64,000 nucleotides of DNA from DASUPK01 sp963782345 (GTDB lineage Bacteria > Actinomycetota > Thermoleophilia > Solirubrobacterales > 70-9), in contig CAWAJF010000001.1 of assembly GCA_963782345.1 (NCBI GenBank), positions 62,001 through 126,000 of the forward strand, in the 5' to 3' direction. Made by a program: the position numbers and the translations under genes. This document shows positions 16,996 through 24,745 of the stretch, one piece after another (position 1 is the stretch's first letter; every line of letters starts with the position of its first letter). The notes under the pieces are model-generated. The model ran no database searches, was not told the DNA's origin, and saw only the letters and a program-made list of their open reading frames with translations.

Positions 16996-18360
16996 TTACG
17001 GCCGATCGCCCTCCGGCCTGCGTTCGCGAGCGCGCAGCCGGTCTCCGCGCGGGCGTGAGCCCTCCTCGGAGCCGCCGCCCGGATTCGTTGCCGGCGCCGC
17101 CCGGATCTGATTCTTGCCGGCCCTCTTCGCCCGGAGCAGCGCCCGGTCGGCGGCATCGACGAGTGATTCGACGTCGGCGGCGGAGTCCGGGATCGTCGCG
17201 ACCCCGAGGCTGATGGTGACGCCCATCGATCCGCCGTCGCGCCGCGGAACCTCCGCCCCTCGCATCCGCTCGGCGAGCCGCTCGCCGAGGATCAGGGCCC
17301 CCTCTCGGTCGGTCTCAACGAGGATCACGGCCAGCTCGTCGCCTCCATAGCGCGCCGCGACATCGATCGAGCGGGTTCCCGCGCGGACCAGGTCCGCCAC
17401 CTTCTCGAGCACGAGGTCACCCTGGAGGTGGCCCTCGCGGTCGTTGATCTGCTTGAAGTCGTCGACATCCAGGATGATCAGCGAGATCGGGTGCCCGAAG
17501 CGGCGGGTTCTCGACACCTCTCGATCGAGCGTCTCCGCCATGTGACGGCGATTCCACAGCCCGGTCAGCGGATCGGTCACGGCCTGCTCGGCCACCCGCC
17601 TGTGCAGCCGCGTCAGAGTCCTCGCCAGGGCCCACGCGAGTACCACCGCCGCCACCAGGAACCAGATCAAGATCGCGAGAGCCGGACGGCCGATCCCGAG
17701 CACTCCGCCCGACTTCGGGGGGCCCAGCATGACGAGCGTCAATCCGTCGGCCCGGTCAAGCGTCGTCGCGTGAGCCCGGTAGTCGACGCCGCCGGCACTG
17801 ACGTCCGCGGTCTGGTCCGGCTCAAGCGTCCTCGACGGCGGCGGGACGGTGGACGCCAGGGTCGCACCTCCACGGCGAAGGACGACCTGCTGGCCCGTCA
17901 GGCGATGCACCTTCGCCGCGTACTGCTCCGCCGTCGTCGTCGAGAGGCGAAGCGCTCCCACGGGCCGCGCTTGCTGGGTCAGGCCGACTCTGGCAAACGC
18001 GACCGCCGCGGGAGGCCCGGCCACCGCCATCGCATGATCGGCGTTGTCCAGGATCTCGACCCTCACGATCCCCGGCCGGCGAGCGGCCTCGCGGGTGAAG
18101 GATCGGAGCCCCGCAGTGTCGGCGGACCGGAGCCCTGCCGCAAGCTGTGGATCGCCGGCCAGCCGGCGCGCTCGCACGGCCGCGTCCGCCGTCCGGACGT
18201 CGTAGATCGAGACGGCGGTCTGCAGGCCGCCGGCGAGCCTGGCGTCGGCCTTGCCTCGCTGTGAATCGGAGGTGACGAACAGCAGGATGCTGATCAGAGC
18301 CGCAGTGGGCACGATCGCGATCAGCAGGAAGAAGAGCGCCAGGCGCCGTCCGAAACTCAC
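16996..18360 (-). CDS. Membrane-anchored diguanylate cyclase (GGDEF) with extracytoplasmic sensor
   Basis: This 454-residue protein has a membrane helix (about residues 5-29), an extracytoplasmic sensor of roughly 190 residues resembling a Cache/CHASE-type domain, a second membrane helix (LAILIWFLVAAVVLAWAL) and a C-terminal GGDEF domain (DPLTGLWNRRHMAETLDREV; active-site ARYGGDELAVIL). The product-inhibition site RxxD is present five residues before GGDEL (RSID). It should make cyclic di-GMP from GTP. The tail is basic and disordered. The GTG at 18360 is preferred over one at 18432: it starts the first membrane helix, follows a TACGCT box by 8 bases, and keeps the gene clear of the tRNA promoter. 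Confidence 0.9.
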   Translation of the reverse strand: MSFGRRLALFFLLIAIVPTAALISILLFVTSDSQRGKADARLAGGLQTAVSIYDVRTADAAVRARRLAGDPQLAAGLRSADTAGLRSFTREAARRPGIVRVEILDNADHAMAVAGPPAAVAFARVGLTQQARPVGALRLSTTTAEQYAAKVHRLTGQQVVLRRGGATLASTVPPPSRTLEPDQTADVSAGGVDYRAHATTLDRADGLTLVMLGPPKSGGVLGIGRPALAILIWFLVAAVVLAWALARTLTRLHRRVAEQAVTDPLTGLWNRRHMAETLDREVSRTRRFGHPISLIILDVDDFKQINDREGHLQGDLVLEKVADLVRAGTRSIDVAARYGGDELAVILVETDREGALILGERLAERMRGAEVPRRDGGSMGVTISLGVATIPDSAADVESLVDAADRALLRAKRAGKNQIRAAPATNPGGGSEEGSRPRGDRLRARERRPEGDRP

Positions 18361-18368
18361 CCTGCGAC

Positions 18369-18374
18369 AGCGTA
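18369..18374 (-). promoter_or_regulatory. -10-like box of the GGDEF gene
   Basis: TACGCT on the minus strand lies 8 bases before the GTG at 18360. Confidence 0.45.
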
Positions 18375-18434
18375 TCCTTGGCCCTCGGTTCGCCTGGTCG
18401 AAGACCTGCGGGCCAACATATGTCCCACCCACGC

Positions 18435-18507
18435 GGGGCTATAGCTCAGTTGGGAGAGCGCCTGGATCGCACCCAGGAGGTCGCCGGTTCGAGTCCGGCT
18501 AGCTCCA
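18435..18507 (+). tRNA. tRNA-Ala (anticodon CGC)
   Basis: The 73-base gene begins GGGGCTATAGCTCAG and ends GGCTAGCTCCA. The anticodon stem CCTGG/CCAGG encloses loop ATCGCAC with anticodon CGC. The acceptor pair at position 6 is T-A here and C-G in the tRNA-Ala(UGC) at 14122-14194, a compensated change; most of the rest is identical outside the anticodon arm. CCA is not encoded. Confidence 0.96.
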
Positions 18508-18588
18508 CTGCCGCCCGCGCAGATCGACACCCCTTCCGGTCCCGCGCGGGCCCACCTGCATCCGGCTGACGACGCCAGGGGGGCGCTG

Positions 18589-19119
18589 GTGCTCGGGCAC
18601 GGTGCCGGGGCGGGCATCGACGGCCCCGACCTCGTTGCCGCGACCGGCGCGGCCGTCACCGAGGGATTCTCGGTCGCGCTCGTCGAGCAGCCGTATCGCG
18701 TCGCGGGGCGACGCGCCCCGGCACCGGCCAAACGCCTGGACGAGGCCTGGGTCGCCGTCGTCGAGAACCTGAGCGCGAACCGGCTGCGGAATCTGCCCCT
18801 GGTGGTCGGAGGACGCTCCCTGGGCGCCCGCGTGGCCTGTCGCACGGTCGACGCGACGGAGGCCGCGGCGGTCCTCTGCCTCGCCTTCCCGCTGCTGCCG
18901 CCGCGCCGCGGCGACGAACCGCCTCAGAGCCGCCTGCCCGAGCTGGAGGCTGTCGCGGCACCCGTGCTCGTCGTCCAAGGGAAAAGCGACCGCTTCGGCA
19001 TGCCGCCCGAGGGTCCGAATCGAAAGGTGATCGAGGTGGGAGGCGACCACGGCCTCAAGTCGGACCCCGGGGCCATCGGCGAGGCGGTCGGGACCTGGCT
19101 ATCACGTCTCGAGCTCTAG
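18589..19119 (+). CDS. Alpha/beta-hydrolase-fold protein (Tex30/KANL3-like)
   Basis: This is the core of an alpha/beta hydrolase of the dienelactone-hydrolase-like Tex30 group: LGHGAGAGIDGPDL (oxyanion loop), nucleophile elbow VGGRSLGARVAC with Ser, VLVVQGKSDRFG with the acid and GGDHGLK with the His. The GTG at 18589 gives 176 residues, but the same frame upstream encodes TPSGPARAHLHPADDARGAL, which looks like the missing first strand. That extension reaches the 3' end of the tRNA-Ala gene at 18507 without an ATG, GTG or TTG, so the true start may be a CTG at 18508 or an AUC at 18523, or the gene may be 5' truncated. Its stop overlaps the convergent neighbour by CTAG. Confidence 0.78.
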   Translation: MLGHGAGAGIDGPDLVAATGAAVTEGFSVALVEQPYRVAGRRAPAPAKRLDEAWVAVVENLSANRLRNLPLVVGGRSLGARVACRTVDATEAAAVLCLAFPLLPPRRGDEPPQSRLPELEAVAAPVLVVQGKSDRFGMPPEGPNRKVIEVGGDHGLKSDPGAIGEAVGTWLSRLEL

Positions 19120-20171
19120 GCGTGCAGCTCCCCCAGGCGGTCCGCCTCCTCGCGGAGCTCGCCCTTCGCGGCCGGATCCAGGCGGCCGAACGACTCCGTC
19201 TTCACCTTCCCCTTCTCGTACCTCCAGGTCCCGGCGACCCGGCCGTCCACGAGAAAGGTGGGTACCGACTGAGGGGTCCTCGTGTTGAAGACCTTCGGCC
19301 GGTGCTCCTCGGGGAGGATCCCCGTGCGCCGCGCGTGCGCCAGCAGGGTCGCGTCCCAGGTCGGCAGGAGGCGGACCGGCGCGGGCGTCTCCGGATCCGG
19401 CAGGGGTGCCCGCGGGAGGTCGAGGAGCTCGGAGCCGTCCTCGGCCGCGAAGCGACGGAGCTTCAGCCCCTTGATGGCCGGGTCCACGCGCTTGGCAGGC
19501 AATCCCATCCAATTCGCGATCTCAGGCAGCGTGGCCGGGCCGAAGGCGCCGAGGTAGCGTCGAACCAGCGCCACGATGCCGTCCCGCTCGTCGAGCCCAG
19601 CCGGCGGTGAGCCGAGCCACGCCTCCGCGGCCGCGTAGAGATCCGCCCGCCGTCTCTCCCATGTCCCCGACGGCGGCACGCGAACAAGGTCGAGCCATGC
19701 GTTCACCCCGTTGGTGACGACGCTGTCGGAGCCGAGCAGCTCGTGGATCTCCTTGCGGCTCATCGTCCCGTCGCCCAGGGCGCCGCGCAGCTTGCGGGCG
19801 GCGGCGGCCATCCCCGCGGCCGTGTAGTCGCGCCGCGGGCCGTACTTGAGCCAGGCCTCGCGGCGCCCTCGGCGGATCGCCAGTGCCGCCGGCCAGTAGT
19901 CGGATCTGGAGACGAGATGGATGGTCGAGCGCATCAGCGTTCCCTGCGCTACCGAGCGCCTCTCGAGCGCCCGGTCGAGCTGCTCGCGCTCGAATCCCTC
20001 CAGTCGCGAGTGCAGCCCTATGTACATCGAGGGCGCGTACTGGGCCTGCAGGGTGCCCATCCGGTCGAGCGCCTTCGGGATCGATCCCTTCGCGCGCTCG
20101 AGCAGCATCTGGCGGCCCAGCAGCGCCCTGTTCAGGTCGGCCTCGCTAAGGGTGCGTCCAGGAGCGCCCAT
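19116..20171 (-). CDS. Winged-helix DNA-binding-domain protein (HTH_42, AlkX/AlkZ/YcaQ-like)
   Basis: This 351-residue protein belongs to the winged-helix family that includes the DNA glycosylases AlkZ and YcaQ. Signs are LLGRQMLLERAKGSIPKALDRMGTLQAQYAP at the N-terminus, STIHLVSRSDYWPAAL, GTMSRKEIHELLG, the mid-protein FGPATLPEIANWMGLPAKRV helix-turn-helix and the C-terminal VPTFLVDGRVAGTWRYEKGK. A role in DNA damage repair is known for some members and inferred here. The ATG at 20171 is chosen because the longer open frame upstream is low-complexity Arg/Pro. It converges on the hydrolase gene with a 4-base overlap. Confidence 0.85.
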   Translation of the reverse strand: MGAPGRTLSEADLNRALLGRQMLLERAKGSIPKALDRMGTLQAQYAPSMYIGLHSRLEGFEREQLDRALERRSVAQGTLMRSTIHLVSRSDYWPAALAIRRGRREAWLKYGPRRDYTAAGMAAAARKLRGALGDGTMSRKEIHELLGSDSVVTNGVNAWLDLVRVPPSGTWERRRADLYAAAEAWLGSPPAGLDERDGIVALVRRYLGAFGPATLPEIANWMGLPAKRVDPAIKGLKLRRFAAEDGSELLDLPRAPLPDPETPAPVRLLPTWDATLLAHARRTGILPEEHRPKVFNTRTPQSVPTFLVDGRVAGTWRYEKGKVKTESFGRLDPAAKGELREEADRLGELHA

Positions 20172-20187
20172 CGTCAGGCACCCTGCG

Positions 20188-20574
20188 CTACAGGCCAGTC
20201 GCGGTGCTGCGGTGGGGAAGTCCCGGCGCATTCCGCACCTGCTCCGCCACGGCGGGTGAGACGACGATGTTCGCCTCGCGGCAGGCATTCCTGATGGTCT
20301 CAGAGCCGGGCGCCGTGCCGTTCGCATGCTTCGCGCAGACGAACTCCGCCTGCCTGCCGCAGGCATCCACCGGCTCCGCCCCCATGACCCCGGGGATGAT
20401 CTTGTAGATGCAGCCGGGCCCGGCCTTGGGCTCGGAGTTGCCGGCCGTCGCCAGCACCACGGCGAGGAGCGCGAGGACGCTCACCGCGAGCACCCCGATC
20501 GCGACGTTCCTCTCCCGCCGGGGGACCTTCCGCAGTGGCCGGTTGACCCGGTCCCAGTGTCCTTCCAGAGGCAT
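20188..20574 (-). CDS. Hypothetical membrane-anchored protein with four cysteines
   Basis: This 128-residue protein has a basic cytoplasmic head (RPLRKVPRRERN), one membrane helix (VAIGVLAVSVLALLAVVLATAG, about 24-45) and an outward domain of about 80 residues with four Cys (GCIYK, DACGR, EFVCAK, RNACRE) that could make two disulfides. I do not recognise the family. The ATG at 20574 follows a TACCCT box by 8 bases. It ends 17 bases upstream of the winged-helix gene on the same strand. Confidence 0.7.
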   Translation of the reverse strand: MPLEGHWDRVNRPLRKVPRRERNVAIGVLAVSVLALLAVVLATAGNSEPKAGPGCIYKIIPGVMGAEPVDACGRQAEFVCAKHANGTAPGSETIRNACREANIVVSPAVAEQVRNAPGLPHRSTATGL

Positions 20575-20582
20575 GGCCGAGC

Positions 20583-20588
20583 AGGGTA
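20583..20588 (-). promoter_or_regulatory. -10-like box of the four-cysteine protein gene
   Basis: TACCCT on the minus strand is 8 bases before the ATG at 20574. Confidence 0.45.
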
Positions 20589-20779
20589 GCGGGCCCTCTC
20601 AGGCGTCATTCCGACCTTGTGGCGAAGGTTTCGCGCGGATCTTTGGACCCTTGTACGTAGTGGGCTCACCGGGTCATCGGCACGCTTCCCGCATTGCCAA
20701 TGGGCGAGTCCCCTCTAGGGGGCGTTTCTGCGTTTGAGCGCCCGACTCCGCCCTTGATGAGAAAGGAAAACACCACGCT

Positions 20780-22096
20780 ATGGATTTGAACTGGTTGAGT
20801 CCAGGCGACAACGCTTGGCAGATGACAGCCTCGACCTTCGTCGGGCTGATGAGCGTGCCCGGACTCGTCGTCCTCTATGGCGGCGTGATGCAGAAGCGCT
20901 GGTCGGTGAACTCGATGATGATGGCCTTCATCGCGTTCGCCCTGGTGCTGGTCGTCTGGGTGCTCTACGGCTACAAGCTGGGCTTCGGCGCACCGATGCA
21001 CGTCTTCGGCGCCGACCACGGATTCTTCGCCAACCTGTGGGGTAAGCCCGGGGCGATCCTGAACAGCAATGACCTGCTGAAGCAGGGCAACATCCCGAAC
21101 GTCGGAGACGTGGTGTTCCCGCAAGCGACGCTGGCTTACTTCCAGTTCGTGTTTGCGGCGATCACGCCGATCCTGATGCTCGGATCCGTCCTGGGCCGGA
21201 TCAACTTCCGTGCCTGGATTCCGTTCGTGCTCGTCTGGTCGAGCCTGATCTACACGGTCAACGCCTTCCTGATCTGGGGCGGCGGCTACTTCGCCCAGCA
21301 CGGTGCCCTCGACTTCTCCGGCGGATATGTGATCCACCTCGCCGCGGGCGTCTCGGGCTTCGTCGCTGCGGCTGTGATCGGGCCGCGCTTGCAGCGCGAT
21401 CGCGAGATCGATGCTCCGAACAACCTGTTGATGGTCGCAACCGGAGCGGGCCTTCTCTGGCTCGGCTGGAACGGCTTCAACGGGGGTGACCCCTACCTGG
21501 CGAACGACATCGCCTCCGCCGCGGTCATGAACACGAACCTGTGCACCGCGGTGGCGCTGCTGGTCTGGGTCGGTTGCGATTACGCCACCGGTCACAAGCC
21601 CAGCCTGATCTCGAGCGTCAACGGGATGATCACCGGCCTCGTGGCGATCACGCCCGGAGCCGGTTTCGTCAACGGCTGGGGTGCGATGGCGATCGGCGTG
21701 ATCGCAGCGCTGATCGTGTACTTCGCCCTCAACTACCTGAGCCGGGCGGCGCCGTTCCGCAAGGTGGATGACACGCTGGGCGTGGTCTACACGCACGGCT
21801 TCGCCGGCCTCGCCGGCGGTCTGCTGACGGGCGTCTTCGCCAACGAGGCGATGGGCAGCGCGCCCGGGATCGTCTCCGGCAGCTGGCATCTGCTCGGCTG
21901 GCAGGCGCTGACCGCTCTCTGGGTGATCGTGTTCTCCGCGATCGGGACGTTCATCCTGCTCAAGATCATCGGGCTGTTCGTCTCGCTGCGGATGTCCGAA
22001 GAGGACATGGAGGAGGGAGACCTGGCCGTACACGGCCACGAGGTCTACCCCTCGGACGTGCCCTCGCTGGCATATCCGTCGGGAGCAAGGACCTAG
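20780..22096 (+). CDS. amt: Ammonium transporter (Amt family)
   Basis: This 438-residue transporter has the 11-helix Amt/Rh fold: TASTFVGLMSVPGLVVLYGGVMQKRW at the N-terminus, DFSGGYVIHLAAGVSGFVAA with a pore His, WLGWNGFNGG, and YTHGFAGLAGGLLTGVFANE carrying the second pore His. It imports ammonium (as NH3 after deprotonation). There is no cleaved signal sequence. An AAAGGAAA stretch about 12 bases before the ATG is the likely ribosome binding site. Unusually, no glnK/PII gene is adjacent. The 205-base upstream gap holds no gene; I see no clear GlnR or NtrC site. A strong inverted repeat follows the stop. Confidence 0.96.
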   Translation: MDLNWLSPGDNAWQMTASTFVGLMSVPGLVVLYGGVMQKRWSVNSMMMAFIAFALVLVVWVLYGYKLGFGAPMHVFGADHGFFANLWGKPGAILNSNDLLKQGNIPNVGDVVFPQATLAYFQFVFAAITPILMLGSVLGRINFRAWIPFVLVWSSLIYTVNAFLIWGGGYFAQHGALDFSGGYVIHLAAGVSGFVAAAVIGPRLQRDREIDAPNNLLMVATGAGLLWLGWNGFNGGDPYLANDIASAAVMNTNLCTAVALLVWVGCDYATGHKPSLISSVNGMITGLVAITPGAGFVNGWGAMAIGVIAALIVYFALNYLSRAAPFRKVDDTLGVVYTHGFAGLAGGLLTGVFANEAMGSAPGIVSGSWHLLGWQALTALWVIVFSAIGTFILLKIIGLFVSLRMSEEDMEEGDLAVHGHEVYPSDVPSLAYPSGART

Positions 22097-22123
22097 CCCG
22101 AGGACGACAGTACGAGGCAGCAT

Positions 22124-22155
22124 CCGGCGCCCCCGTCGCAAGGCGGGGGCGCCGG
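22124..22155. terminator. Bidirectional terminator-like hairpin between amt and the LysR gene
   Basis: A perfect 12-base stem, CCGGCGCCCCCG (22124-22135) and CGGGGGCGCCGG (22144-22155), encloses an 8-base loop between two convergent genes. There is only a weak T-rich tail (TCTGTTC). Confidence 0.75.
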
Positions 22156-22160
22156 TCTGT

Positions 22161-23069
22161 TCAGGGCTGGTACCGGCGGGCGGCGTCCTGAAGGAGATCC
22201 AGCATCGCCGCGGCCGCGGGGAGGGGGACTCCCGCCCCACGCGTCGCGGCGACGACGTGCCGCACGGGAGCCGCAGGATGCAGGCCCGTGACGGCGATGT
22301 CGTAGCTGACCGCCTGCGAGAGCGCCAGCTCGGGGATCAGAGCGACCCCGACGCCGGCGGCCACGAGGCCCTGCACCGTCAGGTAGTCGTCGCTCTCGAA
22401 TGACACCCGCGGCTCGAACCCGGCCGCCCGGCAGATCCGGACCACGTGGCGGGCGCAGGCGCTCGCCTCCGAGGTCTGCACCCAGGCCTCGTCGGCGAGG
22501 TCCGGGAGCCTGATGCGTTCCTTGCCCGCGAGCCTGTGCGTCTTGGGAAGGGCGAGCCTCATCGGGTCCTCGAACAGGGGGGTGCTGCGCAGCCCGGACC
22601 CGAGCTCGCCGGTCCCCTCGAACTCGAAGACCAGGCCGAGGTCGAACTCGCCGTCACGGAGGCGCGGGGTGAGCTCCTCCGGCTCCCCCTCGACCAGGCT
22701 GAGGGCGACGTCGGGGTACGCGCTGCGGAAGGCGGCGATCACGAGGGGCATCAGGGTCGCCCCGGCCGTCGGGAACGAGGCCATCCGCAGCTCGCCCCCC
22801 TTGACGCCGGCGATCGCGCCGAGCTCCACCTCCGCCGCATCGAGCTGGGTCAGGATCCGGACGGCGTGTTCGGCGAGCCGCCCGCCCGCGGCCGTCGGCC
22901 GCACCCCGCGACGGTCTCGCTCGAGCAGCGGCACGCCGGCCTCGGCCTCGAGCGTGGCGATCGCCTGCGAGACGGCCGACTGGGTGTAGTTGAGGGCGCT
23001 GGCCGCCTCGGAGAACGAACCCTGCGTGAGTACCTCGGTGAGCACCTTGAGGCGGGGTACGTTCAGCAT
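22161..23069 (-). CDS. LysR-family transcriptional regulator
   Basis: This 302-residue regulator has an N-terminal winged helix-turn-helix (LKVLTEVLTQGSFSEAASAL, NYTQSAVSQAIATLEAEAG, LLERDRRGVRPTAAG) and a two-lobed periplasmic-binding-like effector domain (about residues 90-300). The effector is unknown. The ATG at 23069 is preferred to a TTG at 23075; a TAGAAT box lies 11 bases upstream. It is divergent from the universal stress protein gene, and the 110-base gap contains nested inverted repeats that could be its operator. It converges on amt across a terminator-like hairpin. Confidence 0.93.
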   Translation of the reverse strand: MLNVPRLKVLTEVLTQGSFSEAASALNYTQSAVSQAIATLEAEAGVPLLERDRRGVRPTAAGGRLAEHAVRILTQLDAAEVELGAIAGVKGGELRMASFPTAGATLMPLVIAAFRSAYPDVALSLVEGEPEELTPRLRDGEFDLGLVFEFEGTGELGSGLRSTPLFEDPMRLALPKTHRLAGKERIRLPDLADEAWVQTSEASACARHVVRICRAAGFEPRVSFESDDYLTVQGLVAAGVGVALIPELALSQAVSYDIAVTGLHPAAPVRHVVAATRGAGVPLPAAAAMLDLLQDAARRYQP

Positions 23070-23113
23070 TAGCAACGCTGATTCTATTCATTACAAGAAG
23101 TACTTGTGCTAAT
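23068..23113. promoter_or_regulatory. Nested inverted repeats, candidate LysR operator
   Basis: ATTAGCA (23068-23074) pairs with TGCTAAT (23107-23113), and inside it ACAAG (23093-23097) pairs with CTTGT (23103-23107). The segment is much more AT-rich than its surroundings and spans the divergent promoters, including TAGAAT (minus strand, 23081-23086) for the regulator. Confidence 0.5.
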
Positions 23114-23179
23114 CGCAGGAAGCGAGGACCATTCCGGCGAACTTCGAAATCGCAAATCTCGAGCAGAGGAGACCCGGTA

Positions 23180-23884
23180 ATGGCAAAGATCATCGTTTCC
23201 TACGACGACACCGACAACGACAGGGACGCGCTGGCGCTGGGCCGGACCCTCGGAGAGCTGGGCGGCGAGATCTCGCTCGCCTACGTTCGTCACACCCAGC
23301 AGCCCGACAGCGCGCGCGAGGCGCTGGAGGAAAAGGAGGCCGATGAGCTCCTCGCCCACGGGGTCGAGGCGCTCGGGGACGAGAGGATCCAGCGCCACAT
23401 CGTCGTCCATGCCTCGACCGGCACCGGACTCTGGGAGCTGGCCGAGAGCGAGAACGCCGACGTGATCGTGTTCGGGTCCGACTACCGGACCGCCAAGGGC
23501 GCCGTGCTTCCCGGCACCTCGGCACAGCGCATGCTGACCGGCGGCCCCGCGGCCGTCGCCGTCGCGCCCGCCGGCTATCGCAACGAGGCCGGCGAGATCA
23601 AGAGCGTCGGGGTGCTGCCGGAGGACGACGGTGACGATGCGGCATCCGAGACGGCCAAGAGCCTCGCGGATGCGCTCGGCGCCACGGTCGCCGAGCGCCC
23701 CGAGGGAGCCGATCTGCTGGTCGTCGGCTCCTCCCCCGCGTCACCAAAGGGCCATGTCAACCTGAGCGCCCGGGCCGGCTACGCGGTCGAGATCGCCCAC
23801 ACCCCTGTGATCGCCGTCCCGCGCGGCACTTCGATCAAGTTCTCGAAGCCCGGCATCGTCCAGCGGGTCGCCGCCAAGGTCTGA
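23180..23884 (+). CDS. Universal stress protein (UspA-like), second half degenerate
   Basis: Residues 1-135 form a Usp domain: KIIVSYDDTDNDRDALALGR, the ADVIVFGSDYRTAKGAVLPG loop (a variant of the ATP-binding GxxGxxxxxxxG) and PAAVAVAPAGY. The remaining 100 residues look like a shortened second Usp repeat (IKSVGVLPEDDGDDAASE, ADLLVVGSSPASPKGHVNLS, TPVIAVPRG), so the 234-residue protein is a compacted tandem. A GAGGAG lies 8 bases before the ATG, one of the few clear ribosome binding sites in the window. Probably under control of the divergent LysR protein. Confidence 0.88.
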   Translation: MAKIIVSYDDTDNDRDALALGRTLGELGGEISLAYVRHTQQPDSAREALEEKEADELLAHGVEALGDERIQRHIVVHASTGTGLWELAESENADVIVFGSDYRTAKGAVLPGTSAQRMLTGGPAAVAVAPAGYRNEAGEIKSVGVLPEDDGDDAASETAKSLADALGATVAERPEGADLLVVGSSPASPKGHVNLSARAGYAVEIAHTPVIAVPRGTSIKFSKPGIVQRVAAKV

Positions 23885-23885
23885 C

Positions 23886-24068
23886 TAGCGGCTGCCAGGC
23901 CGCTCCACCTTGGAGCGAAGGGCGAAGGCCGGAGTGACTTGTGTGGGGCGGCCGCCCGCAGCCGCGACTGGTAGCGGCTGCCAGGCCGCTCCACCTTGGA
24001 GCGAAGGGCGAAGGCCGGAGTGACTTGTGTGGGGCGGCCGCCCGCAGCCGCGACTGGTGGCAAAGCCG
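23886..24068. repeat. Tandem pair of the 86-bp dispersed palindromic repeat
   Basis: Two essentially identical 86-base units lie head to tail (from 23886 and from 23972), followed by a tail CTGGTGGCAAAGCC. Each unit has arms GCGGCTGC and GCAGCCGC (first unit 23888-23895 and 23958-23965) plus an inner GGCCGC/GCGGCC pair and a conserved middle beginning GGAGCGAAGG. Diverged copies occur at 27325 and 54660. The segment fills the gap between the universal stress gene and its convergent neighbour. Confidence 0.9.
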
Positions 24069-24707
24069 TCAGCCGCTAAGCCGGTCCTGCAGGGCCCGCA
24101 GCGAGTCCTCGTCGTCCGCGACCAGGCGGATGGGATCGAGGTCGGCGAGCTGGGGTGGGATGGAAGCGTCACCCAGCTGCGCGAGCACGGCCCGGGGACC
24201 GAGTGCTCCACGCGCCAACCCCACATCGAAGAGCCAGGCGCCCGTGGGCTCGGCGCTGTCGCTGGCCAGCACGGCCGCATACCGTGCCCCGGAGGCCGTC
24301 GCCGGCGGGCTCAGGATCCGCGAGCGAAGCTCCGCCCACGCCGCCGTCTCCAGCTCGAGCCGCTCAAGGAGGCGCCGGATCTCGGCCTCCGTCTCGGGGC
24401 GGTCGGCTACGACGGCCACGACCGGCCCGACCGGCGACGCCGCCGCGTCGACCAAGCGACGGGTGACGTTCTCGGCGCTCCGCTCGGCATTCGACCAACC
24501 CCGGCCCATCGACAGGTCCGAGTCGGCGAGCTCGGGTCCTTCGAGGATGACCAGCGTGCAGTCCTTCGGCTCCCAGTCCCTGTCCCCGAGCCTGATGATG
24601 CGGCCGCCTATCCAGGGATCGAGGATCGCGGCTCTCATCCTCGCCTCGTCCAGGTTGAAGGCCCGTGCACGCCTGAAGCCCAGGCTGATCTCCACGTGAA
24701 ACGCCAT
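24069..24707 (-). CDS. Hypothetical protein
   Basis: This 212-residue, probably cytosolic alpha/beta protein has no signal or membrane segment. Visible stretches are RRARAFNLDEARMRAAILDPW (N-terminal helix), RDWEPKDCTLVILEGPELAD, PVVAVVADRPETEAEIRRLL and ADLDPIRLVADDEDSLRALQ at the end. I do not recognise it. The reading frame is supported by a TAGCAT box exactly 7 bases before the ATG at 24707 and by divergence from metF across only 38 bases. Confidence 0.65.
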   Translation of the reverse strand: MAFHVEISLGFRRARAFNLDEARMRAAILDPWIGGRIIRLGDRDWEPKDCTLVILEGPELADSDLSMGRGWSNAERSAENVTRRLVDAAASPVGPVVAVVADRPETEAEIRRLLERLELETAAWAELRSRILSPPATASGARYAAVLASDSAEPTGAWLFDVGLARGALGPRAVLAQLGDASIPPQLADLDPIRLVADDEDSLRALQDRLSG

Positions 24708-24714
24708 TGGCTCG

Positions 24715-24720
24715 ATGCTA
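24715..24720 (-). promoter_or_regulatory. -10-like box of the hypothetical gene (leaderless)
   Basis: TAGCAT on the minus strand lies 7 bases before the ATG at 24707 and only 12 bases from the divergent metF box. Confidence 0.5.
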
Positions 24721-24732
24721 TGGCCCGCTCAA

Positions 24733-24738
24733 TACCCT
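24733..24738 (+). promoter_or_regulatory. -10-like box of metF (leaderless)
   Basis: TACCCT lies 7 bases before the ATG at 24746. The -35 region of this promoter would overlap the divergent promoter. Confidence 0.5.
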
Positions 24739-24745
24739 TGCTCTG

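Noticed and set aside
18361..18432. N-terminal extension of the GGDEF protein to a GTG at 18432
   Set aside because: The extra residues precede the natural start of the first membrane helix and would run into the divergent tRNA promoter.
20575..20779. GlnR- or NtrC-type operator upstream of the ammonium transporter
   Set aside because: I looked for the usual half-sites and found no convincing match.
23886..24057. Two direct repeats that could start a CRISPR array
   Set aside because: The units are contiguous with no spacers, are 86 bases long and have dispersed relatives elsewhere; there are no cas genes.
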